From Agrococcus pavilionensis RW1 (GTDB taxonomy: Bacteria > Actinomycetota > Actinomycetes > Actinomycetales > Microbacteriaceae): a DNA stretch of 64,000 bases. Shown here one piece after another: positions 34,337-44,464 of this stretch (within the stretch, counting starts at the first letter, position 1; each line of letters opens with the position of its first letter). Both the position numbers and the translations under genes were made by a program. The notes beneath the pieces were generated by a model, which was not told where the DNA came from, ran no database searches, and was given only the letters and a program-made list of their open reading frames with translations. The stretch is from positions 152,492 through 216,491 of the forward strand of contig NZ_ASHR01000028.1 in NCBI RefSeq assembly GCF_000400485.1, given 5' to 3'.

Positions 34337-35389
34337 TCACTCCGGCTGGCGCGGCGAAGGCGTCAGGAAGTCGCCCGTCATGCCGAGCGTCGCGTCGGTC
34401 ATCCGCATCGAGGAGGCAGCGTCGGGCGCGCTCCCGGTCAGCGCGCGGATCGCGTCGATCGTCTCCGGCACGACGATCGACTCGTTGTGCACCTGGTAGG
34501 TCAAGTACACCTCGTCGTCCTGCACGGTGATCAGGTCCTCCCAGATCGCCACCTCCCACATGTCGCCCCGCGGCCGGCCGAGGTCGCGCATGAGCTCGAT
34601 CGTGGAGTTCAGCGCCACAAGACCATCGGACATCCGGATGAACGCGACGCGAGGAGCGGCGCGGAACGCGTCGAGCACCTCATCCCGGGTCACCTGCTTC
34701 GTCATCCGCAGGGTCCAGTAGTGGTTGTGCGTCTCCGTGTGCGCGCCCTTCGCCGCGATGGTGACGAGGTCGAGCTCGGGCATCACCGTCTGCGCGTCCG
34801 GCCCTTGATGCGAGGGGATCCTCGCTTCCGGGACGACGGTGTTCATGATGCCGCCCAGGTGCGATTCCCATGGATCTGTGGCGCGTCGGATCAGCACCCC
34901 TCGAGCGCTGGCGAGGAGGCCGGCGTCATGCAGCGCGCCCAGCACGCGGACGATGCTCGTCGTGTTGCACGACACGACCCGGGTGCTCTCGCGGCCCAGC
35001 GCGCTCTCGTAGTTCGCCTGCGCGACGAAGGAGTGCCCGGTCGTCTCATGCGACTCCCCACCCTGGAGCACGAACTTGACTCCGGCATCCCGGTACCGCT
35101 GGATGTTCCCAGCCGCGACGCGCTTCGGGGTGGTGTCCACCACGATGTCGACCGCGCTGATGAGGTCCCCGAGCGTACCGGCGATGTCCATTCCAGCCGC
35201 GCGCATGGCGTGCGCCGCGTCGTCGGTCGCGCCGTAGATCGGCGCCTTGCCCCTCGCGGCCATGATGCGCCAATCGGTCGCGACGTCGGCGATGCCGACG
35301 AGGTCCATGTCTGGCTGCAGCATCACCGCGTCGGCGACCCGCTTCCCGATCACGCCGTATCCGTTGACGGCCACCCTGGTCTTGCTCAT
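34337..35389 (-). CDS. Type II (archaeal-type) glyceraldehyde-3-phosphate dehydrogenase
   Basis: 350 residues. RVAVNGYGVIGKRVADAV is the nucleotide-binding start; catalytic Cys141 lies in VSCNTTSIVRVL. The phrases DTTPKRVAAGN, KFVLQGGE and NTVVPEARIPSHQGPDAQTV are those of the archaeal GapDH family, not of ordinary bacterial GapA. In archaea it oxidises glyceraldehyde-3-phosphate to 1,3-bisphosphoglycerate with NADP or NAD. The ATG overlaps the stop of the GH65 fusion gene (ATGA), so it is the last cistron of the metal-ATPase operon. It would take up the glyceraldehyde-3-phosphate made by the phosphoketolase two genes upstream. A normal GapA is expected elsewhere in the genome, which would make this a second, conditional enzyme (inference). 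Confidence 0.93.
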   Translation of the reverse strand: MSKTRVAVNGYGVIGKRVADAVMLQPDMDLVGIADVATDWRIMAARGKAPIYGATDDAAHAMRAAGMDIAGTLGDLISAVDIVVDTTPKRVAAGNIQRYRDAGVKFVLQGGESHETTGHSFVAQANYESALGRESTRVVSCNTTSIVRVLGALHDAGLLASARGVLIRRATDPWESHLGGIMNTVVPEARIPSHQGPDAQTVMPELDLVTIAAKGAHTETHNHYWTLRMTKQVTRDEVLDAFRAAPRVAFIRMSDGLVALNSTIELMRDLGRPRGDMWEVAIWEDLITVQDDEVYLTYQVHNESIVVPETIDAIRALTGSAPDAASSMRMTDATLGMTGDFLTPSPRQPE

Positions 35390-38300
35390 CGCCCATCCTC
35401 CCGGTTGGTTCGGTGTGTTGGATCTTGCGCGCTCGTCGCCGACCGGCCATCCCCGCGCGTCCCTCGTGCCAGTGGGAACCGCTCGCTCTCGCCTCCCGCG
35501 AGGAGCGCGAAGCGTCCCGCGACTCCGACCCGGATGGGCGCTGCGCCGCACGGCAGCAGCGAGACCGTCACGAGATCTGGGCTCAGGGACACGTCGACCC
35601 GATGGCCCCGGTAGCCGACCTGGAAGCCCGCGTGCTCGAGGTGACCGGGCAGTCGGGGATCGAGGACGAGCGCATCCGCCTCAGTCCGCAGACCCGCGAA
35701 GGCACGGATCACGATGTCGACCGTTCCGGACATCGCCCCGAGGTGGATGCCCTCGCGCGTGGTGCCGCCCTGCGTGTCATCCAGGTCTGCGATCAAGGCC
35801 GCCCGGAACGTGGACCAAGCCTGCACCTCGTCGAATCGGGACAGGACCGAGGCGTGCACGACACGGCTGAGCGTCGAGCCGTTCGCGGTGCGGGGGAGGT
35901 AGTACGCGATCGTGCGCTCGAGGTCCCCCTCCGAGCACTCGTAGCCGAGACGATGCAGCTGCTCGATCACGCCTGCGGGCCCGAGGAGGTAGATCAGCAT
36001 GAGCACATCCGCCTGCTTCGAGAGCTTGTACCGGTTGGTCATGTCGCCCTCGGCCTCGAGGATGAGGTCGAGCCGCCCGATGTTGCCGTAGGTGCTGCGG
36101 TAGCGCTGCCAGTCGAGCTCGAGCAGCTGCTCATAGCCGTCGAACTGGCTGATCACGCCATCGGCGTGGAACGGCACAGCAAGACGGCTGCCGAGCACGG
36201 ACCACAGGTGGACCTCGTCCCTCGTGATGCGCAGCCGGTCCACGAGGTCGTCACCGGGATGACCTCGCAGCTCCTCCAGCACATCGGCCGAGCGGTCGCA
36301 GAGCCACGACACGAGCACGTTCGTGTAGGCGTTGTCGCGCAGGCCCTCGCCCGGCGCGTGCGGGTACCCATCGTGGTACTCGTCGGGCCCCATCACGCCG
36401 TCGATGTGGTATCTGCCCGTCTCCGGCTCCCAGCGCGCCGACGACGCGAACATCCGGGTGACCTCGACGATGAGCTCCGCACCGCGCGCTGCCAGCCAGT
36501 CCCGGTCGCCGGTGGCCTGGAAGTGCTGCCACGCGTTGAAGGCCACCGCGAGCCCGACATGGCGCTGACGGCTCGAGTTGTCCGGCATCCAGCGCGCCGA
36601 GCGCGTGTTGTACAGCTGTCGAGGGGTCTCCTCCCGTCCGTCGCTGCCGCTCTGCCAGGGGAAGAGCGCCCCCTCGAGCCCGTGTGCGCGCGCCGCGGCC
36701 CGAGCAGCATCCAGCCGCCGCCAGCGGTACTCCAGCAGCGCCTGACCGACCCGAGGGCATCGCAGCCCGACGACCGGCATGACGAACAGCTCGTCCCAGA
36801 AGACGTGCCCCCGGTAGCCCTCGCCGTGGAGGCCGCGAGCGGGCACCCCGGCATCGAGGGCTGCGCTGTGCACGGAGACGGTCTGCAGGAGATGGAAGAC
36901 ATGCAGGTTGAGGAGCAGGCGAGACTGCCGATCGGAATCGAGCGCGATCGCGAATCGACCCCACAAGCGCCGCCACGCCGCCACATGCTCGGTCAGCAGC
37001 GCCTCGAAGCCCGGGCGCCGACGGTCCAGCTCGATCAGCGCGGCAGCGCCGGGGGACGCGATGGCACCGTCGCGGGAGGTGACCACGGCGACAGCCTTGT
37101 CGATCGTGACCGGCCGGCCGTCCTCGAGCCAGAGGTCGAACTGCCGCCAGTGAGCCGCGCCGTCGCGCTCAGCGGCACGTGGTGTCACGGTCGCGTCGCC
37201 CGTGAGCGTGGTCCGAACGGCGAGCGCGATGCCGATCCGGCTCTGCACGGTGCTGACTTCGCACAGCACCGTGTCGATGGCCGCCTCGGTGAACGAGGGG
37301 TCGGAGAGGTGCCGGGTGCTGGCATAGGCGCGGACGTTGCCGTTCGCCACGGCCGCATCGATGCCGACCCGAACGCCCACGGCGCCGCTGAAGCCCTCGG
37401 CCGTGATGGTGGTCTCCAACCCCGCGAGGTGAGGGTTGTGCATGGCGACCAGCCGCCGCTGGAGGATGCTGAGGCGTTCCCCGGACTCTCCGATCAAGGT
37501 GGCTCTGCGCGTGAGGACCCCGCGACGCAGGTCGAGCTCGCTCCGCTCGGCGGCGACTCGGATCCCGCCGCTCGACCACCACGGTCCATCTGCGATGCGG
37601 AGGTCGAGCGGCAGCCAGTCGGGGACGTTGACCAGGTGCTCCTCCTCGAGCTCCTGCCCGTGGATCACGCCGGTGGCCCGGTTGTAGACCCCTGTCAGGT
37701 ACGTGCCGGGATAGTGCACGCCGTCATCGTGATGCTCGGGACGCGCCCCTCGGGTCGCCATGTATCCGTTTCCCAGAGCGGTCAGCGCCTCGCGATGGCC
37801 CTCGTGCGCAGGGTCGAAGCCGTCGTAGACCAGGGTCCAGGGGTCGGTCTCGGTGGCGCCCAGGTCGAGCTGAGAGACGTCTCCCAGCACGACATCGGCG
37901 CCGGCCAGCTCGAGCTGCTCGCGGTTCCCCGTGCGATCGATGCCGACCACCAGCCCGAAGCCGCCGCGTCGAGCCGCCTCGACACCGGAGACGGCATCCT
38001 CCACGACCGCCGCGCGCGCCGGCGGCACGCCGAGCAGGCGCGCCGCCGCGAGGAACATCGCCGGATCCGGCTTGCCCGGCAGCCGCTCCTCCGCGGCGGT
38101 CTGCCCGTCGACGATCACGTCGAACTCGACGTCGAGCCCGGCTGCAGCCAGGGAAGCGCGAGCGTTGCGGCTCGCGGTGACGAGACCCACAGGAACCCCT
38201 CCCGAGCGCAGGCGCTCCAGCAGGGCGACGGTTCCCGGATAGGCGGCCACGCCGTCGCGGCGCACCGATTCGAGGAACAGCGCGTTCTTCCGCGCGCCGA

Positions 38301-38643
38301 GCCCGGAGACCGACCACTCGTCGGGCCCGTCCGCTGGACTGCCGTCGGGCAGTCGGATGCCGCGCGACGCGAGGAACGCGACCACTCCATCCTCGCGCTG
38401 CCTCCCATCGATGAAGCGCCGGTAGTCCTCACCCTCGTCGAATGGCCGTGCCGCATCGGCGGCCGAGAGCCGAGGATCTCGCAGGACCTCGTCGAAGAGC
38501 TGCTTCCACGCCGCCGCGTGCACGACCGCGGTCTGGGTGACCACCCCATCCATGTCGAACAGCACCGCCTCGAAGGGCACCGCGGTCTCGCGGCGCGTCG
38601 ACTCGGGCTCGGTCGCGCTACCGGCTCGGCTGAACGGGCGCAT
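35386..38643 (-). CDS. HAD (beta-phosphoglucomutase-like)-GH65 fusion protein
   Basis: 1085 residues in two parts. Residues 22 to about 250 form a HAD domain: AVLFDMDGVVTQT with nucleophile D30 and acid/base D32, GLVTASRNA, GKPDPAMF and VVEDAVSGVEAAR, typical of beta-phosphoglucomutase. Residues about 265-1060 form a GH65 domain: LTALGNGYMATRGA at the start, general acid E755 in GPDEYHDG, and KLSKQADVLML. GH65 enzymes are mostly disaccharide phosphorylases giving beta-glucose-1-phosphate, which the HAD part would turn into glucose-6-phosphate. Trehalose is one possible substrate; kojibiose or maltose are alternatives. OtsB1 of M. tuberculosis also joins HAD and GH65. One base separates the ATG from the xfp stop, and the stop overlaps the next ATG. 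Confidence 0.9.
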   Translation of the reverse strand: MRPFSRAGSATEPESTRRETAVPFEAVLFDMDGVVTQTAVVHAAAWKQLFDEVLRDPRLSAADAARPFDEGEDYRRFIDGRQREDGVVAFLASRGIRLPDGSPADGPDEWSVSGLGARKNALFLESVRRDGVAAYPGTVALLERLRSGGVPVGLVTASRNARASLAAAGLDVEFDVIVDGQTAAEERLPGKPDPAMFLAAARLLGVPPARAAVVEDAVSGVEAARRGGFGLVVGIDRTGNREQLELAGADVVLGDVSQLDLGATETDPWTLVYDGFDPAHEGHREALTALGNGYMATRGARPEHHDDGVHYPGTYLTGVYNRATGVIHGQELEEEHLVNVPDWLPLDLRIADGPWWSSGGIRVAAERSELDLRRGVLTRRATLIGESGERLSILQRRLVAMHNPHLAGLETTITAEGFSGAVGVRVGIDAAVANGNVRAYASTRHLSDPSFTEAAIDTVLCEVSTVQSRIGIALAVRTTLTGDATVTPRAAERDGAAHWRQFDLWLEDGRPVTIDKAVAVVTSRDGAIASPGAAALIELDRRRPGFEALLTEHVAAWRRLWGRFAIALDSDRQSRLLLNLHVFHLLQTVSVHSAALDAGVPARGLHGEGYRGHVFWDELFVMPVVGLRCPRVGQALLEYRWRRLDAARAAARAHGLEGALFPWQSGSDGREETPRQLYNTRSARWMPDNSSRQRHVGLAVAFNAWQHFQATGDRDWLAARGAELIVEVTRMFASSARWEPETGRYHIDGVMGPDEYHDGYPHAPGEGLRDNAYTNVLVSWLCDRSADVLEELRGHPGDDLVDRLRITRDEVHLWSVLGSRLAVPFHADGVISQFDGYEQLLELDWQRYRSTYGNIGRLDLILEAEGDMTNRYKLSKQADVLMLIYLLGPAGVIEQLHRLGYECSEGDLERTIAYYLPRTANGSTLSRVVHASVLSRFDEVQAWSTFRAALIADLDDTQGGTTREGIHLGAMSGTVDIVIRAFAGLRTEADALVLDPRLPGHLEHAGFQVGYRGHRVDVSLSPDLVTVSLLPCGAAPIRVGVAGRFALLAGGESERFPLARGTRGDGRSATSAQDPTHRTNREDGR

Positions 38644-38644
38644 G

Positions 38645-41074
38645 CTAGACGGATCGGTCCACGGAGTCGCTCTGCGGCCGGCCTCCCCGATCGGGCGCCC
38701 ACGACCACTGCCAGTCGGTGATCTCTGGCATGTCCTCGCCGTGGACTCGGATGTACTGGCGGTGCTCGAGCAGCTTGTCCTTGAGCTCCTCGCGCACGTG
38801 GGCTGAGCTCTCGCGAAGCCGCGGAACGCGGTCGATCACGTCGATGGCCAGACTGAAGCGGTCGATCTGGTTGAGCACGCACATGTCGAACGGGGTGGTG
38901 GTCGTGCCCTCCTCCTTGTATCCGCGCACGTGGAAGTTGTCGTGGTTCGTGCGCCGGTAGGTCAGCCGGTGGATCAGCCAGGGGTAGCCGTGGTAGGCGA
39001 AGATCACCGGTGCGCCTGTCGTGAAGAGCGCGTCGAAGTCGCGGTCCGGCAGCCCGTGCGGATTCTCTGCATCGTCCTGCAGCCGCATGAGGTCCACGAC
39101 GTTGACCACGCGGATGCGCAGGTCGGGGAAGCGAGTGCGCAGGAAGTCGACGGCCGCGAGCGTCTCCATCGTCGGCACGTCGCCGGCGCAAGCCATCACG
39201 ACGTCGGGCTCGGCACCCGCGTCGGAGCTCGCCCAGTCCCAGATGCCGATCCCCTTGGTGCAGTGCACGACGGCCGATTCCATGTCGAGGTACTGCAGCT
39301 GCGGCTGCTTGCCCGCCACGATGACGTTGACGTACTGGCGGCTCCGCAGGCAGTGGTCGGCGACGGACAGCAGCGTGTTCGCGTCCGGCGGCAGGTAGAC
39401 GCGGATCACCTCGGGCTTCTTGTTGATCACGTGATCGATGAAGCCCGGGTCCTGGTGCGAGAAGCCGTTGTGATCCTGCCGCCACACGTGCGAGGTCAGC
39501 AAGTAGTTCAGCGATGCGATGGGTCTGCGCCACTCGATGCGGTTGGCGGTGTCGAGCCACTTGGCGTGCTGGTTGAACATCGAGTCGACGATGTGCACGA
39601 ACGCCTCGTAGCACGAGAAGAACCCGTGTCGGCCCGTCAGCAGATAGCCCTCGAGCCAACCCTGGCAGGTGTGCTCGGACAGGATCTCCATCACTCGGCC
39701 GTCTCTCGCGAGGCGATCGTCTTCCGGCACCGTGCGCGCGTTCCATGTCCGATCCGTCGCCTCGAGCACTGCGTCGAGTCGGTTGGAGTTGTTCTCGTCC
39801 GGGGCGAAGACCCGGAAGGTGTCCGAGTTCATCGCCATCACGTCTCGCAGCATCTCGCCCAGCACTCGCGTGGACTCGACCGCCCCCGTGCCCGGTTCGG
39901 CCACCGCAACCGCATAGTCGCGGAACTCCGGCATGCGCAAGGCGCGAAGCAGCACGCCGCCGTTCGCATGGGGATTCGCGCTCATCCGGCGGGCGCCCGT
40001 CGGGTGCAGGGTGCGGATCGCCTCGACGGGAGCACCGCTCTCGTCGAACAGCTCCTCGGGACGGTAGCTGCGCAGCCAGTCCTCCAGCACCTCTCGGTGG
40101 CCGTCGTCCTCACGAGCGGCACTGAAGGGCACCTGGTGGGAGCGCCAGGAGCCTTCGACCTTCTTCCCGTCCACCTCGGCTGGCCCGGTCCAGCCCTTCG
40201 GGGACCTCAGCACGATCATCGGCCAGCGAGGACGCTCGTTCGTGCCGTCCTCGCGGGCTCGCCGCTTGATCTCCGCGATCTGATCGAGGCAGCCGTCCAG
40301 AGCTCTCGCGAAGTCCTGGTGCATCTGCCCGGGATCATCGCCCTCGACGTAGTGCGGCGTATGGCCGTAGCCCCGCAGCAGGCCGTCCAGCTCGTCCCGG
40401 TCGATCCGGTCCAGCACTGTCGGATTCGCGATCTTGAAGCCGTTCAGGTGGAGGATCGGCAGCACGGTGCCGTCGCGGGCCGGATCGATGAACTTGTTCG
40501 AATGCCAGCTCGCGGCAAGGGGACCCGTCTCCGCCTCGCCGTCACCCACCACGGCGGCGACGATCAGCTCCGGGTTGTCGAACGCCGCACCGTAGGCGTG
40601 CGAGAGCGCGTAGCCGAGCTCCCCGCCCTCGTGGATCGAGCCGGGAGTCTCCGGCGCGACATGGCTGGGGATCCCACCGGGGAACGAGAACTGGCGGAAC
40701 AGCCGCTCCATCCCCACGGCGTCCTGCGAGATGTTCGGGTAGGTCTCGCTGTACGTGCCTTCGAGCCACGCCGCCGCCACCGGGCCCGGCCCGCCGTGCC
40801 CGGGGCCCATGACGTAGATCGTGTCGAGGTCGCGCTCCATGATCGCTCGGTTGAGGTGCGCGTAGATGAAGTTGAGCCCGGGGGTCGTCCCCCAGTGGCC
40901 GAGCAGGCGCGGCTTGACGCGCTCCGGCAGCAGCGGCTCCCGGAGGAGCGGATTGTCCATGAGGTAGATCTGTCCCACCGAGAGGTAGTTGGCCGCTCGC
41001 CACCAGGCGTGGATGCGTTCCAGTTGCTGGGGGTCGAGGACGGTTGCCGGCTCGGGCTGGCCCTGCGCGTTCAC
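38645..41074 (-). CDS. xfp: Phosphoketolase (xylulose-5-phosphate/fructose-6-phosphate)
   Basis: 809 residues, the family length. This thiamine-diphosphate enzyme cleaves xylulose-5-P (and perhaps fructose-6-P) with phosphate into acetyl-P plus glyceraldehyde-3-P (or erythrose-4-P). The N-terminus has [23 protein letters not shown] and GPGHGGP. The ThDP/Mg motif GDGEAETG is at 177-184 with the Asn in [36 protein letters not shown] and the [11 protein letters not shown] active-site loop follow. GTG start with AGGAG upstream; the GTG overlaps the stop of the ATPase gene (GTGA). Together with the next two genes it forms a route from sugars to acetyl-P and 1,3-bisphosphoglycerate. Confidence 0.96.
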   Translation of the reverse strand: MNAQGQPEPATVLDPQQLERIHAWWRAANYLSVGQIYLMDNPLLREPLLPERVKPRLLGHWGTTPGLNFIYAHLNRAIMERDLDTIYVMGPGHGGPGPVAAAWLEGTYSETYPNISQDAVGMERLFRQFSFPGGIPSHVAPETPGSIHEGGELGYALSHAYGAAFDNPELIVAAVVGDGEAETGPLAASWHSNKFIDPARDGTVLPILHLNGFKIANPTVLDRIDRDELDGLLRGYGHTPHYVEGDDPGQMHQDFARALDGCLDQIAEIKRRAREDGTNERPRWPMIVLRSPKGWTGPAEVDGKKVEGSWRSHQVPFSAAREDDGHREVLEDWLRSYRPEELFDESGAPVEAIRTLHPTGARRMSANPHANGGVLLRALRMPEFRDYAVAVAEPGTGAVESTRVLGEMLRDVMAMNSDTFRVFAPDENNSNRLDAVLEATDRTWNARTVPEDDRLARDGRVMEILSEHTCQGWLEGYLLTGRHGFFSCYEAFVHIVDSMFNQHAKWLDTANRIEWRRPIASLNYLLTSHVWRQDHNGFSHQDPGFIDHVINKKPEVIRVYLPPDANTLLSVADHCLRSRQYVNVIVAGKQPQLQYLDMESAVVHCTKGIGIWDWASSDAGAEPDVVMACAGDVPTMETLAAVDFLRTRFPDLRIRVVNVVDLMRLQDDAENPHGLPDRDFDALFTTGAPVIFAYHGYPWLIHRLTYRRTNHDNFHVRGYKEEGTTTTPFDMCVLNQIDRFSLAIDVIDRVPRLRESSAHVREELKDKLLEHRQYIRVHGEDMPEITDWQWSWAPDRGGRPQSDSVDRSV

Positions 41075-43563
41075 GGGGTCTCCTGTCTCTCAGACGATTC
41101 GGCCTCCACCTGCTGGGACGGCTGCCGGGCGCCGCTCGGCTCCGGGAGCGACCGGTCGCGCTTCGCGCCGGCCGCGGCCTCCACCGGGCCCGGCAAGCGC
41201 AAGCGCTTCAGCAGCAGGGCGTTCACGGCGACGATCACGCTCGAACCGGACATGGAGATCGCGGCGATCTCGGGGCTGAGCATGAGCCCGAACGCGGGAT
41301 AGAAGACTCCGGCTGCGATCGGCAGGGCGATGACGTTGTACCCGATCGCCCACGCCAGGTTCTGACGCATCTTGCGCACGGTGCCCTTGCCGATCGTCAG
41401 CGCGATGGGGACATCGAGCGGGTCGGATCGCATCAGCACGACGTCTGCGGTCTCGATGGCCACGTCGGTGCCGGCGCCGATCGCGATGCCCAGGTCTGCC
41501 TGGGCCAGCGCGGGCGCGTCGTTCACGCCGTCCCCGACCATCGCAACGCGCTTGCCGGCCTGCTGCAGCTCCCGCATCTTGGCAGCCTTGTCACCGGGCA
41601 GGACCTCGGCGATGACGGTGTCGATGCCGAGCTGGGCGGCGATCCGACTGGCGGTCGCCTCGTTGTCTCCGGAGAGCATGACGACCTCGATGCCGGCTTC
41701 GTGCAGGGCCGCCACCGCAGGCGCGGCCGTCTCGCGTGCGGCATCGGCGAGGGCGATGACGCCGACAGCCCTGCCGTCCACGGCCACCAGCACGGCGGTC
41801 CGGCCCGTCGACGCAAGGGACTCCCGCTCCTGGGCCACGAGGGCCAGGTCGATCCCCTCGCCGACCATCAGCTTGCGGTTCCCGACGAAGATCTTCCGTC
41901 CGTCGACGGTCGCGCCGGCGCCGTGCCCGGGCACGTTCCGAAAGGCGCTCGCCGTCGTCGAGCGGACGCCGCGGGCGACGGCGTAGTCCACGACGGCCCC
42001 GGCGAGCGGGTGCTCGGACTCGCGCTCGACTGCGGCGACGAGCGCCAGCAGCTCGTCCTCGTCGATGCCGTGGGCGATGAAGTCGGTGACCTCCGGCTCC
42101 CCCTTGGTCAAGGTGCCGGTCTTGTCCATCACCACGGTGTCGATGCCGGACGCGGTCTCGAGGGCAGCGGCGTTCTTGAACAGCACGCCGCGCTTGGCCC
42201 CCAGACCCGTCCCGACCATGATCGCCGTCGGCGTGGCGAGGCCCAGGGCATCGGGGCAGGTGATGACCACGACGGTGATGGCGAAGAGGATGGCTTGCGG
42301 AACGCCAGCGCCCGCGAGCCACCAGGCGAGGAACGTGACCGACCCTCCGATCAGCGCGACGAAGACGAGCCAGAAGGCCGCCCGGTCCGCCAGCCGCTGA
42401 CCGGGCGCCTTCGAGTTCTGCGCCTCCTGCACGAGGGCGACGATCTGCGCCAGTGCGGTATCGGCGCCGACTCGGGTCGCCCTGACCCGCAGCGTCCCGG
42501 TGGTGTTCACCGACGCGCCGATCACGTCGGCCCCGGGCGACTTGGAGACCGGCAGGCTCTCCCCCGTCACCATGGACTCGTCGATCTCCGACTCGCCCGA
42601 CTCGACCACCCCATCCGTCGGGATCTTCGATCCGGGGCGCACGAGCATCAGGTCGCCCGGCATCACCTCGGCGGTGGGGAGCTCGATGGTCTCTCCGTCG
42701 CGGATCACGAGAGCCTTCGGCGGCGCCAGCTCGAGCAGTGTGCGCACCGCGTCATTCGCACCGCCCCTGGCCCGCATCTCGACCCAGTGCCCCAGCAGCA
42801 CGAAGGTGGCCAGCACGGTGGCCGCTTCGTAGAACACCTCCCCGCCGCCCGTGAGGGTGACGACGAGGCTGTAGATCCACCCCGCTCCCACGCCCACCGC
42901 GACGAGGACCATCATGTCGAGCGTCCGCGCCCGCAGCGCGCGGTAGGCGCCGTCGAAGAAGATCCACGCCGCGTAGAAGATCACCGGCAGAGAGAGGATG
43001 AGCGCGAAGACGTCGTCGCGCACGCCGAACGGCGCCGGGACGGTGAAGCCGAGCACCTCGCGCCCGATCGGCGACCACAGCGTGATCGGCACCGAGAGGA
43101 TCGCCGCCACCAGGAAGCGGTTCCGCATGTCGCGGATCATCGATCCCATCGACATGCCGTGGCCGCCGCCGTGACCCATGACGTCCTGCGCCTCGCGGGT
43201 GCCGGGCCGGCTGTCGTGAGCCGGCCCGGCGTCGGCATGTGCGGCGTGGGCGATGGGTCCGGCCCTCTGGCTGAGGTCCGAGCCGCCGTCACCCCGAGCC
43301 GCGTGATCGCCCATCGGGTCGCAGATGTGGTCGGGCACGGACTGGCCCGAGCAGTGATAGCCGCAGTCGCGGATCCACTCGGTCAGGTCGGCGATCGACG
43401 TCACCGTCGGGTCGAACGTGACGGTCGCGGTCTGCGAGACGGGATTGGCTTCGACGCGCGCCACGCCGGGACGGCGCGACAGGCTGGTCTCCGTGACGGC
43501 CTTCGAGGACGCCCAGTGCACTCCCACCATCTCCATGACAGCGGTCTGCTCCGTCTCACCCAT
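41071..43563 (-). CDS. Heavy-metal P1B-type ATPase, CPD motif variant
   Basis: 830 residues. Residues 5-75 have the shape of an HMA domain, but the CxxC metal site is WASS (17-20). Downstream come a Cys-rich segment (CGYHC...HICDP, C67 to C81) and a His/Met-rich stretch ([23 protein letters not shown]). The P-type core is complete: actuator VTGES, transport motif C436-P437-D438 in TM6, phosphorylation site D480 in DKTGT, SEHPLAG, and [12 protein letters not shown]7 has GYN and TM8 has MSGSS, as in copper pumps. Classic Cu pumps have CPC; CPD is unusual, so the ion may not be Cu+. It is coupled to xfp and follows the DUF305 gene by 84 bases. Confidence 0.93.
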   Translation of the reverse strand: MGETEQTAVMEMVGVHWASSKAVTETSLSRRPGVARVEANPVSQTATVTFDPTVTSIADLTEWIRDCGYHCSGQSVPDHICDPMGDHAARGDGGSDLSQRAGPIAHAAHADAGPAHDSRPGTREAQDVMGHGGGHGMSMGSMIRDMRNRFLVAAILSVPITLWSPIGREVLGFTVPAPFGVRDDVFALILSLPVIFYAAWIFFDGAYRALRARTLDMMVLVAVGVGAGWIYSLVVTLTGGGEVFYEAATVLATFVLLGHWVEMRARGGANDAVRTLLELAPPKALVIRDGETIELPTAEVMPGDLMLVRPGSKIPTDGVVESGESEIDESMVTGESLPVSKSPGADVIGASVNTTGTLRVRATRVGADTALAQIVALVQEAQNSKAPGQRLADRAAFWLVFVALIGGSVTFLAWWLAGAGVPQAILFAITVVVITCPDALGLATPTAIMVGTGLGAKRGVLFKNAAALETASGIDTVVMDKTGTLTKGEPEVTDFIAHGIDEDELLALVAAVERESEHPLAGAVVDYAVARGVRSTTASAFRNVPGHGAGATVDGRKIFVGNRKLMVGEGIDLALVAQERESLASTGRTAVLVAVDGRAVGVIALADAARETAAPAVAALHEAGIEVVMLSGDNEATASRIAAQLGIDTVIAEVLPGDKAAKMRELQQAGKRVAMVGDGVNDAPALAQADLGIAIGAGTDVAIETADVVLMRSDPLDVPIALTIGKGTVRKMRQNLAWAIGYNVIALPIAAGVFYPAFGLMLSPEIAAISMSGSSVIVAVNALLLKRLRLPGPVEAAAGAKRDRSLPEPSGARQPSQQVEAESSERQETP

Positions 43564-43647
43564 GGCGCATCGTTCCTCTCAGGAGTGCGTCGTGAGCACC
43601 GGCATCAGGGGGATCGACGCGGTGATCCCGACGATGCCAGAAGCCCG

Positions 43648-44295
<648 letters not shown>

Positions 44296-44448
44296 CTCTC
44301 CTCGAGGGTTCGCAGTGCGGGGTCTCCGCTCATCCCGGACCGCGGCCCGGATCGGTGGCGCCGGGACTCAGCTGCCCGGAGCGTCCGCACTCGGTTCACC
44401 CTCATGTCTACCGAGGATGCGGAGTCCCGGGTCCGTTCGGGCGCGCGA

Positions 44449-44464
44449 CTTCACGGAACCTTCA
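44449..44464 (-). promoter_or_regulatory. Candidate response-regulator binding site upstream of the DUF305 gene
   Basis: On the minus strand TGAAG repeats with an 11-base period (TGAAGGTTCCGTGAAG), the spacing usual for OmpR/PhoB-type dimers. It overlaps the stop codon of the sensor kinase gene and is about 155 bases before the DUF305 start. A GGTAGACAT sequence further down could hold a -10 box. Tentative. Confidence 0.3.
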
